In this document: positions 15,480-25,107 of the stretch, one piece after another
How positions within the stretch are numbered: position 1 is the stretch's first letter
Layout of the letters: the number at the start of each line of letters is the position of its first letter
From: an uncultured Clostridia bacterium
Lineage (GTDB): Bacteria > Bacillota > Clostridia > Oscillospirales > Ruminococcaceae
Length of the DNA stretch: 64,000 nucleotides
NCBI GenBank assembly: GCA_947168885.1
Contig: CAMVNQ010000011.1
Location: 44,291 to 108,290, forward strand
Direction of reading: 5' to 3'
Position numbers and translations under genes: made by a program
Notes under the pieces: generated by a model
Told to the model about the DNA's origin: nothing
The model's input: only the letters and a program-made list of their open reading frames with translations
Database searches by the model: none

Positions 15480-17243
15480 TTGAAAACAGACCCGAAATTT
15501 GACTCTATGAAAGTCATTAACTCCTACGCCGGCGGGCACCGGCATCTGATAACCGTCGGGCGCATACTTGCCGCAGTTAGCGCGCTTATGGCACTGGTGC
15601 CGTTCTACGACCTGTGGCGCATTATCCGCATTGCGGTTATGGGCGAAGATCCGGCAGGTATCGCTCCGATAGCATGGACTGCGGTCGCGTGGACGGTCGG
15701 TTCACTGCTCGTTTACATAGGAGCGCTGATGTGTACACATATTGCAGCGTTCCGCGTTCAGGCGAGTATGAGAAGCTCTCTTATGCACCGCATAATGACG
15801 CTTCCGCTCGGCGTGTTCGACGAGGACGGAACCGGCAAGATCCGCCGTACGGTAAACGACTCGACAGCAGCGACCGAAACGTTCATAGCGCACAATCTTC
15901 CCGATAAGTCGGTAGCTGCCGCGACACCGATAGGGCTTGCGGCGCTGCTTCTGATCTTTGACTGGAAGATAGGGCTTATCTGCGTTATCACTGCGATAAT
16001 AGGCTTCGCGTTTATGATGTCGATGATGGGCAAGGGTATGCAGGAGAAAATGGCGGAGTATCAGAACGCACTCGATGCGATGAGCAGCGAGGCGACCGAG
16101 TACGTTCGCGGAATACCTGTTGTAAAGGTATTCGGACAGTCCGTTCATTCGTTCACTCGCTTCAAAAAAGCGATAGACGGCTACGGAAAATGGGCGACGG
16201 ATTACACGCTCATGCTGCGTCCGAAAATGGCGGCGTTCATGACCTGCATAAACGCAGTTTTCGCATTTATCGTTCTTGCCGCTTACCTGTTTTCGGGCGG
16301 TAGTATGACGAATGATCTCATTCTCAACATCATGTATTATATCATCGTGACACCTCTGTTCACAGTTACTCTCACAAAGATCGCGTATTCCGGAGAGCAG
16401 GAAATGGTGGTGCAGGACGCGCTCAAACGTATCGACAATATCCTGTCCGTTGAGCCGCTTGCGGAAGCGCAGAGCAATGAAACTCCCGCAGATAATTCGG
16501 TTGAATTGACCGGTGTTTGCTACCGTTACAAGGACGCAGTGAGTGATGCCGTACATGACCTGAATATCAGCATAAATGCAGGTGAACACGTCGCATTCGT
16601 CGGACCGTCGGGTGGCGGAAAAACGACGACCGCGGAACTGATAGCCCGGTTCTTTGACGTGACCGAAGGCTCGATAAAAATAGGCGGCGCGGATATCCGT
16701 AAGATAACGCAGGACAAGCTTATGAACTATGTTTCGTTCGTATTTCAGGACAGCCGGTTGCTAAAAGCGTCGATACTCGAAAATGTTCGTCTTGCAAGAC
16801 CGGACGCGAGCGAAGCTGAAGTTCTCGCGGCACTTGAAAAGGCACAGTGCGGCGACATAATCGAAAAGCTTCCGGATGGCATCAACACCGTCATCGGTAC
16901 GAAAGGAACATACCTTTCCGGCGGTGAGCAGCAGCGGATTTCAATTGCCCGCGCTATACTCAAGAATGCGCCGATTCTCATTCTCGACGAAGCCACAGCT
17001 TTCGCCGACCCGGATAATGAAATGAAGGTGCAGGCTGCATTCGAGACTCTTGCAAAGGACAAAACACTTATCATGATAGCACACAGACTCAGCACCGTGA
17101 CGGATGCCGACCGCATCTATGTGCTCGATAACGGCAGTGTAGCCGAGAGCGGCAGCCATGCGGAGCTTATGCAGAAAGGCGGCTTGTACAGCAGAATGTA
17201 CGAAGAATACACCCGTTCGGTGGATTGGAAGGTGAATGCGTAA
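15480..17243 (+). CDS. ABC transporter with fused membrane and ATPase domains, subunit A (IrtA/YbtP-like)
   Basis: A 587-residue half-transporter: six helices (~20-310) and a C-terminal nucleotide-binding domain with Walker A 'GPSGGGKTT', signature 'LSGGEQQR', Walker B 'ILILDEAT' and switch His in 'IAHRLSTV'. The membrane part has 'LPLGVFDEDGTGKIRR' and 'TFIAHNLPDKSVAA', phrases I associate with the IrtAB/YbtPQ group, exporter-fold proteins that import iron-siderophores. It starts at TTG 15480 eight bases after GGAGG; a frame opening at 15444 lies in a hairpin. It forms a heterodimer with the next gene. Substrate is inferred from phrases and from the regulator next door. Confidence 0.82.
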   Translation: MKTDPKFDSMKVINSYAGGHRHLITVGRILAAVSALMALVPFYDLWRIIRIAVMGEDPAGIAPIAWTAVAWTVGSLLVYIGALMCTHIAAFRVQASMRSSLMHRIMTLPLGVFDEDGTGKIRRTVNDSTAATETFIAHNLPDKSVAAATPIGLAALLLIFDWKIGLICVITAIIGFAFMMSMMGKGMQEKMAEYQNALDAMSSEATEYVRGIPVVKVFGQSVHSFTRFKKAIDGYGKWATDYTLMLRPKMAAFMTCINAVFAFIVLAAYLFSGGSMTNDLILNIMYYIIVTPLFTVTLTKIAYSGEQEMVVQDALKRIDNILSVEPLAEAQSNETPADNSVELTGVCYRYKDAVSDAVHDLNISINAGEHVAFVGPSGGGKTTTAELIARFFDVTEGSIKIGGADIRKITQDKLMNYVSFVFQDSRLLKASILENVRLARPDASEAEVLAALEKAQCGDIIEKLPDGINTVIGTKGTYLSGGEQQRISIARAILKNAPILILDEATAFADPDNEMKVQAAFETLAKDKTLIMIAHRLSTVTDADRIYVLDNGSVAESGSHAELMQKGGLYSRMYEEYTRSVDWKVNA

Positions 17244-18976
17244 TGGTTAAATATTTACAGCATAAATTCGCGCTTTCACACGACGGCGCGGTTGATATGA
17301 TAAAGGCGTGCATCAGCGTCACTGTGACGAATATCGCGCTTATGATGAGTGCGGAAATACTCTATCTGCTGATAAGCGATATGTTGGGAGACGGGCTGAC
17401 CGCCGAGCGCCTGCCGGTTTACATAGGCGGTTCGATAGCAGTTATCGCGCTTATCTGGGTAACAAATTTCATTCAGTACAACAAGACTTTCCTTGCAACC
17501 TACAAAGAAAGCGGAGTGCGCAGAACCACACTTGCCGAGCGGTTACGGAAACTCCCGCTGTCGTTCTTTGGAAAGAAAGACCTTTCCGACCTCACAACCA
17601 CGATAATGTCGGACTGTGCTATGATCGAGACCGCGTCAAGCCACTGGATACCGGAGCTTATCGGAGCTCTTGTCTCGACAGCGCTGGTCGGGATAAGTAT
17701 GTTTTTCTTCTTCGACTGGCGAATGGTTCTCGCGAGCTTCTGGGTAATTCCCGCGTCGTTTCTGCTGATATTTTTCTCTGCAAACCTACAGAAAAAGGCG
17801 GTCAGAAAAAACAACAGCGTGAAAATGGAACTTGCCGACGGAATACAAGAAGCGCTTGAATCCGTACGCGACCTGCGCTCGAACAACGCACAGAACAGGT
17901 ATATGAGCGGACTTGATGTGAAGATAAAGAATGTAGAAAAATACGCACTTTTTACGGAGCTGAAACTTGCCGTGTTCGTGAATGCAGCTGCGATAATACT
18001 CAAAGTCGGGATCGCTACTACCGCGCTTGTTGGCGGAGCGCTTTTCGCTTCGGGTGAGATCGGCCTGCTGACATTCTTCATGTTCCTTATGCTCGTGGCG
18101 AGACTGTACGACCCGATGAACATAACGCTCCAGAATTTCGCCGCGATAATCGCCTGCACGGTACAGTGCGAGCGCCTCGACGAAGTATTGTCGCACGACA
18201 TTCAGACGAGTTCGGACAGGATGACAAACAACGGATACGACATAAAGTTCGACCACGTTTCGTTCTCGTACAGCAACGATACCGCGGTGCTCAAAGACGT
18301 TTCGTTCACCGCGAAACAGGGCGAGGTCACTGCGCTTATCGGTCCCTCGGGCGGCGGCAAGACAACGGTTTCACGGCTTGCGGCAAGGTTCTGGGATATA
18401 AGCGGCGGTAAGATAACTCTCGGCGGAATGGATATTTCCGGTGTGGATCCCGAAACGCTTTTCTCAGCGTATTCTATCGTATTTCAGGACGTTACTCTGT
18501 TCAATCAGACTGTTATGGATAATATCCGTATCGGCCGGAAAAACGCCACCGATGAAGAAGTCATGCAGGCGGCGAAGCTTGCAAACTGCGACGAATTCGT
18601 TTCAAAGCTGCCGGACGGTTACAACACGATGATCGGTGAGAACGGAAGCGAGCTTTCCGGCGGCGAACGTCAGCGTATCTCGATAGCGAGAGCGTTCCTG
18701 AAAGACGCGCCGGTGATACTGCTCGATGAAGCTACAGCGTCGCTCGACGTCGAGAACGAGACTGCGATACAGCAGGCATTGTCAGCACTGATAAAGAACA
18801 AGACTGTTCTGATAATCGCACATCGTATGCGTACTATCGCTGATGCCGATCACATCGTTGTGCTTGGTGACGGAGTTGTTGCCGAGGAAGGAACACCCGA
18901 CGAACTGTATAAAAAGAACGGAATTTACCGCCGCATGACTGAGCAGCAGCTTGTTTCACAGAACTGGAAGATGTAA
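17243..18976 (+). CDS. ABC transporter with fused membrane and ATPase domains, subunit B (IrtB/YbtQ-like)
   Basis: A 577-residue partner of the previous subunit. Six helices, then an ATPase domain with 'GPSGGGKTT', 'LSGGERQR', 'VILLDEATASLD' and 'IAHRMRTI'. Its first intracellular loop reads 'LPLSFFGKKDLSDLTTTIM', again like the IrtB/YbtQ side of such pairs. ATG 17243 shares its A with the TAA of subunit A, so translation is coupled. The pair may import a metal chelate or export a peptide or lipid; homology to exporters in general cannot be excluded from sequence reading alone. Confidence 0.82.
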   Translation: MVKYLQHKFALSHDGAVDMIKACISVTVTNIALMMSAEILYLLISDMLGDGLTAERLPVYIGGSIAVIALIWVTNFIQYNKTFLATYKESGVRRTTLAERLRKLPLSFFGKKDLSDLTTTIMSDCAMIETASSHWIPELIGALVSTALVGISMFFFFDWRMVLASFWVIPASFLLIFFSANLQKKAVRKNNSVKMELADGIQEALESVRDLRSNNAQNRYMSGLDVKIKNVEKYALFTELKLAVFVNAAAIILKVGIATTALVGGALFASGEIGLLTFFMFLMLVARLYDPMNITLQNFAAIIACTVQCERLDEVLSHDIQTSSDRMTNNGYDIKFDHVSFSYSNDTAVLKDVSFTAKQGEVTALIGPSGGGKTTVSRLAARFWDISGGKITLGGMDISGVDPETLFSAYSIVFQDVTLFNQTVMDNIRIGRKNATDEEVMQAAKLANCDEFVSKLPDGYNTMIGENGSELSGGERQRISIARAFLKDAPVILLDEATASLDVENETAIQQALSALIKNKTVLIIAHRMRTIADADHIVVLGDGVVAEEGTPDELYKKNGIYRRMTEQQLVSQNWKM

Positions 18977-18986
18977 GGAGAAACCC

Positions 18987-20210
18987 GTGATAAAGTATGA
19001 CATAACACAACCAATTGTGCTGAAAAAGGGCGTTTATAAACTGAACGACGAGCGCAATTTCGACTATCAGCTAAATCGCGTAATTAACTGGGACGGCGGA
19101 CGGCTCGAAGATGTTAAGCCGATTGCCGCGAACATAAAGAACAGCACGGATTGGAAACGTGAGATGATAAAGCTCGGAGACACGGCTATGAGTGAAGGGC
19201 GCACTGGAAATGCGATAGCGTACTACCGTATGAGCGAGTTCTTCATGTATGACGGCGACCCCGACAAGCGCCGGTATTACGGACTTGCGACAAAGCTGTT
19301 CTATGAATATTACGCCGATTACTTCGAGGGCGATGATCCACGCATAGAGAGGTATGATGTGCCTTACGAGAACGTAAAGCTGCCCGTGATGCACGTAAGG
19401 CCGTTCGGTGAGTGCAAAGGAAAGATCCTTATACACGGCGGCAACGACAGCTATTTCGAGGAGTTCCTGTTTTCGCTGCTGTATTTGCAGGAAAAGGGGT
19501 TTGATGTTTACTTGTTTGAAGGTCCGGGACAGGGCGGCGTGATGCGGATGCAAGGTATGCATTTCACGCACGAGTGGGAAAAGCCCGTCAAGGCTGTGCT
19601 GGATTTCTTCGGCATTTCCGACATAACGATCATCGGTATCTCCCTCGGCGGGTATCTCGCGCCGCGCGCAGCCGCATTTGACAAGCGTATCACAAAAGTC
19701 GTCGCATGGTCGGTGTTCCCGTGCTTTCAGGATATTCTGGTAAGTATGCAGCCACAGTCCACGCAACGGGCGTTTCGCACCCTGATGAAACTTCATGCCC
19801 GTCCGCTGCTCAATTTCGTTTTCGGAAAAAAAGCCAGAAAGTCTCCGATCATCGATTGGGGGATAAAGCACGGCTGTTACGCCTATGAAGCACCGGACGC
19901 ATACAGCTATGCGAAGAAGCTGAAGCTCTACGATCTAGCACCGGTGGCGGATAAGATCACACAGGATGTTCTTATACTCGGCGCGAGCGGCGATCACTTC
20001 ATCGACTACCGGCTCATCGGGCGTGAGATAAATATGCTCACAAATGTGAGAAGTCTTACGTTCCGGCTGTTCACCGAAAAAGAGGAAGCCCAGAACCACT
20101 GTAACGTCGGAAACGGAAAACTCGCGCTTGATACGATATGCGAGTGGATAGCTTCTGTGGACGAACAGAAGCCGCCGACAGTCTCCCGGACATCCGGAGA
20201 TTCGGCATAA
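18987..20210 (+). CDS. Alpha/beta hydrolase
   Basis: A 407-residue enzyme. Residues ~1-130 are a helical lid/N-domain. The core has 'GKILIHGGNDSYFEE' (oxyanion loop), the nucleophile elbow GISLGG (Ser in GxSxG), an acid near 'ILGASGDHFIDYR' and a late His in 'EEAQNHCNVGN'. This layout resembles FrsA-like esterases and the 2,6-dihydropseudooxynicotine hydrolase group. GTG 18987 is preceded by AAGGAG; the frame begins earlier inside the ABC gene. Lying ten bases after the ABC pair, it may process the imported molecule, for example by opening a siderophore ester. That role is inference. A strong terminator follows, so it closes the transcription unit. Confidence 0.78.
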   Translation: MIKYDITQPIVLKKGVYKLNDERNFDYQLNRVINWDGGRLEDVKPIAANIKNSTDWKREMIKLGDTAMSEGRTGNAIAYYRMSEFFMYDGDPDKRRYYGLATKLFYEYYADYFEGDDPRIERYDVPYENVKLPVMHVRPFGECKGKILIHGGNDSYFEEFLFSLLYLQEKGFDVYLFEGPGQGGVMRMQGMHFTHEWEKPVKAVLDFFGISDITIIGISLGGYLAPRAAAFDKRITKVVAWSVFPCFQDILVSMQPQSTQRAFRTLMKLHARPLLNFVFGKKARKSPIIDWGIKHGCYAYEAPDAYSYAKKLKLYDLAPVADKITQDVLILGASGDHFIDYRLIGREINMLTNVRSLTFRLFTEKEEAQNHCNVGNGKLALDTICEWIASVDEQKPPTVSRTSGDSA

Positions 20211-20240
20211 ACGAAATTGACCGTAAGTACTGCGGAATAT

Positions 20241-20285
20241 ATAAGCACTGTCGATCTGCTTTCAGCAAGGACAGTGCTTATTTTT
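20241..20285 (+). terminator. Intrinsic terminator ending the iron/ABC region
   Basis: A 12-bp perfect stem, ATAAGCACTGTC with GACAGTGCTTAT, an 17-base loop and TTTTTAT. It separates the hydrolase gene from the radical SAM cluster. Confidence 0.88.
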
Positions 20286-20348
20286 ATCGGTTAATTCTTC
20301 AAAGTTACTGCTTTGGCACATGAGATGTGATGTATTATTTTCAAAGTC

Positions 20349-20377
20349 TTGCAAATATCGGGAAAGTGTGCTATTAT
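20349..20377 (+). promoter_or_regulatory. Promoter of the radical SAM gene cluster
   Basis: TTGCAA (20349-20354), a 17-base spacer and TATTAT (20372-20377). The leader to ATG 20462 is about 80 bases, with no dyad of the iron-operator type. All genes to 30322 overlap or nearly touch, so this promoter probably drives them all. Confidence 0.7.
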
Positions 20378-20461
20378 ATATGTAACAGAATCCATAAGCA
20401 GATGGTGCCGATAATATCCGGGAGTTTACTTTTCCGGTCCTGCTATACCGAGGATAATTAT

Positions 20462-21766
20462 ATGAAGTTACTAATGATACATGCATGGAATGAAAATGAG
20501 ACTTCCTACCGCGGACGGTTCTCGGGGCTTCTTTCGTATCCGTCCATGACGCTTGCGGTGCTTTATTCACTTGTGCCGAAAGGAATGTTCGAGCGTGTGG
20601 ATACAGTGGATGAGAATTCTCAGCGTGTCGATTACGATAGTGTGCATTACGATCTTGTAATGATCTCGTTCGAAACATCGTCTGCGTTCAGCGGCTATAA
20701 GCACTGCGACGCATTCAGAGCACGCGGCTCTTATGTTGTAGTCGGCGGGTATCACCCCACTGCGATGCGTGATGAAGCAGCAGAGCACGCCGATACTGTT
20801 ATAGCCGGTCCGGCGGAGAACTCTGTTCCGCAATTTTTCAGTGACTTTGCTGCGGGATGTCCTAAGCCGTTTTACCGCGATTATAACGTTTGTATGTCGG
20901 ATCACCCGATACCGGCGCGTGAGATCACGACGAAGAAACATACACTCGGCATACCGGCTGTGATAGCCGACCGAGGGTGTTTCAACAATTGCAGCTACTG
21001 TTCCATGCGTACTATGTGGAAGAGCGACCCGCGGCCCGTTGACGGCGTTATTGAGGAGCTGCGCGGGCTTAAAAGCAAACTCATTATTTTCTATGACCCG
21101 AATTTTTTCGGAAAGCGTGAATACGCTCTCAGACTGATGTCGGCGATGAAGCCGCTGAAAAAGCTGTGGGCGTGCAATGCCACGGCGGATTTCGGCTACG
21201 ATCACGAGCTTATGGCTGCCGCGTATGAGAGCGGCTGCCGGGGAGTGCTTATAGGGCTTGAATCCTTGAGCAGCTCATCTCTCGGCGACGCGAGAAAAAA
21301 CTTCCGCCAGGCTGATAAATATAAAGAGATAATCGATAATATCCATTCTCACGGAATGGCGGTAAACGGATGTTTTGTTCTCGGCTTTGACAGTGATACG
21401 GAGGAAGAGCTTCTCGAACTTCCCGAGCGCATAGACAGGCTCGGGCTCGATCTGTGCAGATTCTCGGTGCTTACCCCGTACCCCGGAACGAGGCTTTACC
21501 GCGATCTTGACGAAAGCGGAAGGATCACAACTAAACAGTGGGACAGGTATAATCAGCATAACGCGGTATTTTCGCCGACGAATATGACTGCAGCGCGGCT
21601 TGACGAAATATACCGCGATGTGTGGAAACGCGCATTCAGATGGAAGCGCATATTCCACAGAATGAGGGTGTCGCCGTGGAGACATAACGCTTACATATTT
21701 ATACTACTCGGCGCTAATCTGGGATTCAAGTTCCTCGGGATAGACAAGAAATACAGAAGAAAATGA
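20462..21766 (+). CDS. B12-binding-domain radical SAM enzyme 1 (subfamily A)
   Basis: A 434-residue enzyme. Residues ~1-135 form a cobalamin-binding-type Rossmann domain ('DLVMISFETSSAFSGY', 'VVVGGYHPTAMRDEAAEHAD'). The radical SAM motif follows: Cys173, Cys177, Cys180 in 'RGCFNNCSYCS'. The TIM barrel contains 'GCRGVLIGLESLS' and 'GCFVLGFDSDTEEEL'. The C-terminal stretch is aromatic and basic ('KRIFHRMRVSPWRHNAY') and may touch the membrane. Such enzymes commonly methylate or join unactivated carbons; the substrate is unknown. With the gene at 26616 it forms a subfamily marked by a 'PxNMT' segment preceded by 'NQHNAVF'. The start has only a weak ribosome site. Confidence 0.85.
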   Translation: MKLLMIHAWNENETSYRGRFSGLLSYPSMTLAVLYSLVPKGMFERVDTVDENSQRVDYDSVHYDLVMISFETSSAFSGYKHCDAFRARGSYVVVGGYHPTAMRDEAAEHADTVIAGPAENSVPQFFSDFAAGCPKPFYRDYNVCMSDHPIPAREITTKKHTLGIPAVIADRGCFNNCSYCSMRTMWKSDPRPVDGVIEELRGLKSKLIIFYDPNFFGKREYALRLMSAMKPLKKLWACNATADFGYDHELMAAAYESGCRGVLIGLESLSSSSLGDARKNFRQADKYKEIIDNIHSHGMAVNGCFVLGFDSDTEEELLELPERIDRLGLDLCRFSVLTPYPGTRLYRDLDESGRITTKQWDRYNQHNAVFSPTNMTAARLDEIYRDVWKRAFRWKRIFHRMRVSPWRHNAYIFILLGANLGFKFLGIDKKYRRK

Positions 21767-23085
21767 AGATAGCGGTAATACGACTGAATATGTTCGAGCA
21801 TATAGCCTCGGACGCAATGAAGCCTGTTCTGTTCGGAATACTGAAAAGCCTTACTCCGGACAGGTTCGATATAGAGTTTTATGATGAACGCGCCGGTAAA
21901 CTGCCGGATAGTATCGACGCGGATATAATAGCGTTCTCGGTCGAGACTTTTACGGCAAAGCGGGCATATATACTTACAAAACGGTATAAGACAGCCGATA
22001 ATATCATTGCTATGGGAGGATTTCACGCCTGTGTTATGCCGGAAGAAATGCTTGGCTATGCCGATTCAGTACTTGTCGGCGATGCCGAGGAGACGTGGCC
22101 TGATTTTATTGCAGACTGTGAGAAAGGCTGTCCGGGGAGAATATACACAGCCGGTGAAAGCGCACCACTTTCCGAATACTGTGACGACGGTACGGTGTAC
22201 AGGCATAAATACCACGGTATAGGCGTTTACCAGATATCACGCGGGTGTAAATTCAACTGTGATTTCTGCTCGATCAAGACTATGTACAAAAGTGTACGCA
22301 GGAAGCCGGTCGATATGATAGTCCGTGAGCTTCGGGCTGCAAAAGAAAAGATAATCTTCTTTGCGGACGACAATATATTTTACGACCGGAGCACTGCGGT
22401 CGAGCTGTTCACGGCACTGATACCGCTCCGAAAAAAGTGGGCTTGTCAGATAAGTATGGACGCGGCGCGGGACGGCGAGCTCCTGAAACTAATGAAAAAG
22501 TCCGGCTGTATCCTGGTGCTCATGGGCTTTGAAAGCCTGAACGGCGAAAGCCTTGCGGAAATGCACAAATCGGCGAATATGGCTTCAGATTACAGTGAGA
22601 TAATAAAGAATGTAGCCCGTCACGGGCTCATGATATACGGAACATTCGTTCTCGGCTGTGACGGTGACGAGCCCGACGTGTTCGGGAAAACGCTTGATTT
22701 CGCAGTCAGGAACAACATCGCTGTCACGAATTTCAACCCGCTTATCCCTATGCCGGGGACGAAAGTGTACAGCAGAATGGAGCAGGAAGGACGTCTGCGT
22801 TACAAAAAGTGGTGGCTGTCTGATGATTATCGTTACGGTGAGACTGCTTTCCTTCCGAAGAATATGACTCCGGAGCAATTGCAGAACGGTTGCCTTGATA
22901 TCCGGACACGTTTCTACTCTCTCGGCTGCATACTGAAACGGCTTTTCGGAAGCATACACAATTTCCGGCCAGTAAACTTTTTCGTGTTTATGGCGGCGAA
23001 TCTCATATCGCGCAGAGAGATAAGGAGCAAACAGGGACAAATGCTTGGAGGTGTGCTCGGTGAAACTGACTCTGATAAAACCTAA
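21763..23085 (+). CDS. B12-binding-domain radical SAM enzyme 2 (subfamily B)
   Basis: A 440-residue enzyme coupled to the first by ATGA. The N-terminal cobalamin-binding-type domain has 'DIIAFSVETFTAKRAYIL', 'MGGFHACVMPEE' and 'VGDAEETWPDF'. The cluster motif is Cys162, Cys166, Cys169 in 'RGCKFNCDFCS'. The barrel has 'FFADDNIFYDRSTAVELF', 'GCILVLMGFESLN' and 'GTFVLGCDGDEP'. 'KKWWLSDDYRYG' and a C-terminal 'EIRSKQGQMLGG' are shared in pattern with enzymes 3 and 5. In characterised relatives, such a tail and the 'GDAE' motif occur in enzymes acting on hydrophobic substrates (BchE-like); this is suggestive only. Confidence 0.85.
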   Translation: MKIAVIRLNMFEHIASDAMKPVLFGILKSLTPDRFDIEFYDERAGKLPDSIDADIIAFSVETFTAKRAYILTKRYKTADNIIAMGGFHACVMPEEMLGYADSVLVGDAEETWPDFIADCEKGCPGRIYTAGESAPLSEYCDDGTVYRHKYHGIGVYQISRGCKFNCDFCSIKTMYKSVRRKPVDMIVRELRAAKEKIIFFADDNIFYDRSTAVELFTALIPLRKKWACQISMDAARDGELLKLMKKSGCILVLMGFESLNGESLAEMHKSANMASDYSEIIKNVARHGLMIYGTFVLGCDGDEPDVFGKTLDFAVRNNIAVTNFNPLIPMPGTKVYSRMEQEGRLRYKKWWLSDDYRYGETAFLPKNMTPEQLQNGCLDIRTRFYSLGCILKRLFGSIHNFRPVNFFVFMAANLISRREIRSKQGQMLGGVLGETDSDKT

Positions 23086-24415
23086 TATCGGGCGCAGAGA
23101 GCACAGTCTCTATGTTGATGAGGGACGTATGGAGCCGCTTCCGCTCGGAATCCTTGCAGCTCTTACACCGCCCGATACAGAGGTTGTGATGTACGACGAC
23201 CGCATGGAACCGATACCGTATGATGAGCCGACAGATTTCGTCGGAATCACGGTCGAGACGTTCACCGCCCGCCGTGCCTATGAGATAAGCGCAGAGTACC
23301 GCAGACGCGGTGTTACCGTGGTAATGGGCGGTATGCACGCTATGCTTGTTCCTGACGAGGTCGCAGAGCACTGCGATTGTGTGATAGTCGGCGACGCTGA
23401 GCCTGTCTGGGCACAGATGTGTGAAGATCTCCGTGCGGGGAGACTGCAAAAGCGTTATTCCGCAGTACAGCCCGAATGCCCGCAGTCCGGGATCATAGCG
23501 CGCCGCGATATATTCGAGGGAAAGGGCTATCTTCCGATAACGCTGCTCCAGTTTTCGCGCGGCTGCAGTCATAAATGCAGTTTCTGTGCGTCCTCGGTGT
23601 ACTTCGGCGCAAAGCATTTCTGCCGACCGGTAGATGAGGTCGTGCGTGAGATAAAGTCGCAGAAGCGAAAGCTGCTGTTCTTTGTTGACGATAACATCGT
23701 ATGTGAGCATGAGAAGGCGAAGGAGCTTTTCAGGGCGCTTATACCGCTGAAAGTCCGCTGGGTAAGTCAGGGCAGCATGGATATGCTTGCGGACGAAGAG
23801 CTTATGCGGCTCATGGTGAAGAGCGGCTGTCTCGGGCTTGTTATCGGATTTGAAAGTATATCCCCCCAGTGCATCATGGAGATGCATAAGTACACGAACA
23901 AAAAGGCTTCCGGCGATATGTACGCGCATGAGATCGCGGAGCTCCGCAAATGGGGACTTCAGACATGGGCGGCGTTCACTGTGGGACATGACGGTGATAC
24001 GATAGAGTCGATACGCGCGACCTGCGATTTTGCAATACGCAATAAATTCACTTTCGCCGCGTTCAATATCCTTATGCCATACCCGAATACTCCGCTATAC
24101 GCGAAGCTTGAAAGTGAGGGAAGGCTGCTTTACGGCGGAAAGTGGTGGCTTCATGAGCAGTACCGTTTCAATTACGCGAGCATAGTCCCGAAGAATATGA
24201 CCGCCGATGAGCTTACCGAGGTGTCGTTTGACTGCCGGCGCCGCTTCAACAGTGCGCGTTCAATATTCACACGGGCATTTGAGCCAAGCACCAATATGCG
24301 TACGCCGTACAGATTTATGACGTATCTGCTGTATAACCCGCTTTTCCGCAAGGAAGTTTTCAAGAAGCAGGGCTTGCGTTTCGGATTGGAAGAAACGAGG
24401 AATGAGGAAATATGA
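23060..24415 (+). CDS. B12-binding-domain radical SAM enzyme 3 (subfamily B)
   Basis: A 451-residue enzyme, close kin of enzymes 2 and 5. N-terminal domain with 'DFVGITVETFTARRAYEI', 'VVMGGMHAMLVPDE' and 'VGDAEPVWAQM'. Cluster cysteines 169, 173 and 176 in 'RGCSHKCSFCAS'. Barrel: 'LFFVDDNIVCEHEKAKELF', 'GCLGLVIGFESIS' and 'AFTVGHDGDTIES'. 'GKWWLHEQYRFN' and the C-terminal 'FRKEVFKKQGLRFG' match its relatives. It starts at GTG 23060, eight bases after GGAGG, and overlaps the end of enzyme 2 by 26 bases. Confidence 0.85.
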   Translation: MKLTLIKPNIGRREHSLYVDEGRMEPLPLGILAALTPPDTEVVMYDDRMEPIPYDEPTDFVGITVETFTARRAYEISAEYRRRGVTVVMGGMHAMLVPDEVAEHCDCVIVGDAEPVWAQMCEDLRAGRLQKRYSAVQPECPQSGIIARRDIFEGKGYLPITLLQFSRGCSHKCSFCASSVYFGAKHFCRPVDEVVREIKSQKRKLLFFVDDNIVCEHEKAKELFRALIPLKVRWVSQGSMDMLADEELMRLMVKSGCLGLVIGFESISPQCIMEMHKYTNKKASGDMYAHEIAELRKWGLQTWAAFTVGHDGDTIESIRATCDFAIRNKFTFAAFNILMPYPNTPLYAKLESEGRLLYGGKWWLHEQYRFNYASIVPKNMTADELTEVSFDCRRRFNSARSIFTRAFEPSTNMRTPYRFMTYLLYNPLFRKEVFKKQGLRFGLEETRNEEI

Positions 24416-25107
24416 AAGGCACTGTTGTTAAGATAACTGATCTCACAGCTGATGAGATCGACGCTATGTTCGCGCTTATGGACGAGTTCTATGAGAATAT
24501 GGACAGAGCGGTGTTCGAACGTGATCTCTTCGCGAAGGATTACTGCATAATACTGCGGAATGACGAAGAGCGTATCGTCGGCTTCACAACGCAGAAGGTC
24601 ATGACTGTAAATGTGGACGGCAAGGAGATACACGGTATGTTCTCCGGAGATACGATCATACACAAGGACTACTGGGGCGATACTGAGCTGTTCCGCGTCT
24701 GGGCGCAGTTCTGGTTCCCGTTTGCGGAACAGTATGACGAATTCTACTGGTTCCTTATATGCAAGGGATACAAGACATACCGTATCCTGCCGCTTTTCTG
24801 GCGTGAGTACTACCCGTCCTGCAAAGCGGCAATACCTGAGTATGAGAAAAAGATAATCGATGCCTATGCATCTCTGCTTTATCCTGATGAATACGATCCC
24901 GCAACGGGCGTAATCGGATATAAGCACGTCAAGGACAAGCTGAGAGCGGGCGTGGCGGACATAGACGAGCACCGTATGAAGAACAGGGACATAGCTTTCT
25001 TCGATGCCGCGAATCCCGGTCACGCTGACGGCAACGATCTTGCCTGTCTCGCTCGTATAGACCGCTCGCTGCTGAGAAAACACGCTCCGGAGCTTTTGTT
25101 CAGATGA
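24412..25107 (+). CDS. GNAT-like acyltransferase 1
   Basis: A 231-residue soluble protein with a GNAT-like start: 'DEIDAMFALMDEFYENMDRAVFERDL', a strand pair 'EERIVGFTTQKVMTVNVDGKEIHGMFSGDTIIHKDYWG' and 'FYWFLICKGYKTYRILPLFWREYYP'. The usual acetyl-CoA loop (Q/RxxGxG/A) is not clear, so it may be a diverged acyltransferase using an acyl carrier or no CoA at all. It overlaps the genes on both sides by four bases. A similar 'HxDYxG' turn occurs in the second GNAT gene at 29273. Function within the cluster is unknown; N- or O-acylation of the product is plausible. Confidence 0.6.
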   Translation: MKGTVVKITDLTADEIDAMFALMDEFYENMDRAVFERDLFAKDYCIILRNDEERIVGFTTQKVMTVNVDGKEIHGMFSGDTIIHKDYWGDTELFRVWAQFWFPFAEQYDEFYWFLICKGYKTYRILPLFWREYYPSCKAAIPEYEKKIIDAYASLLYPDEYDPATGVIGYKHVKDKLRAGVADIDEHRMKNRDIAFFDAANPGHADGNDLACLARIDRSLLRKHAPELLFR

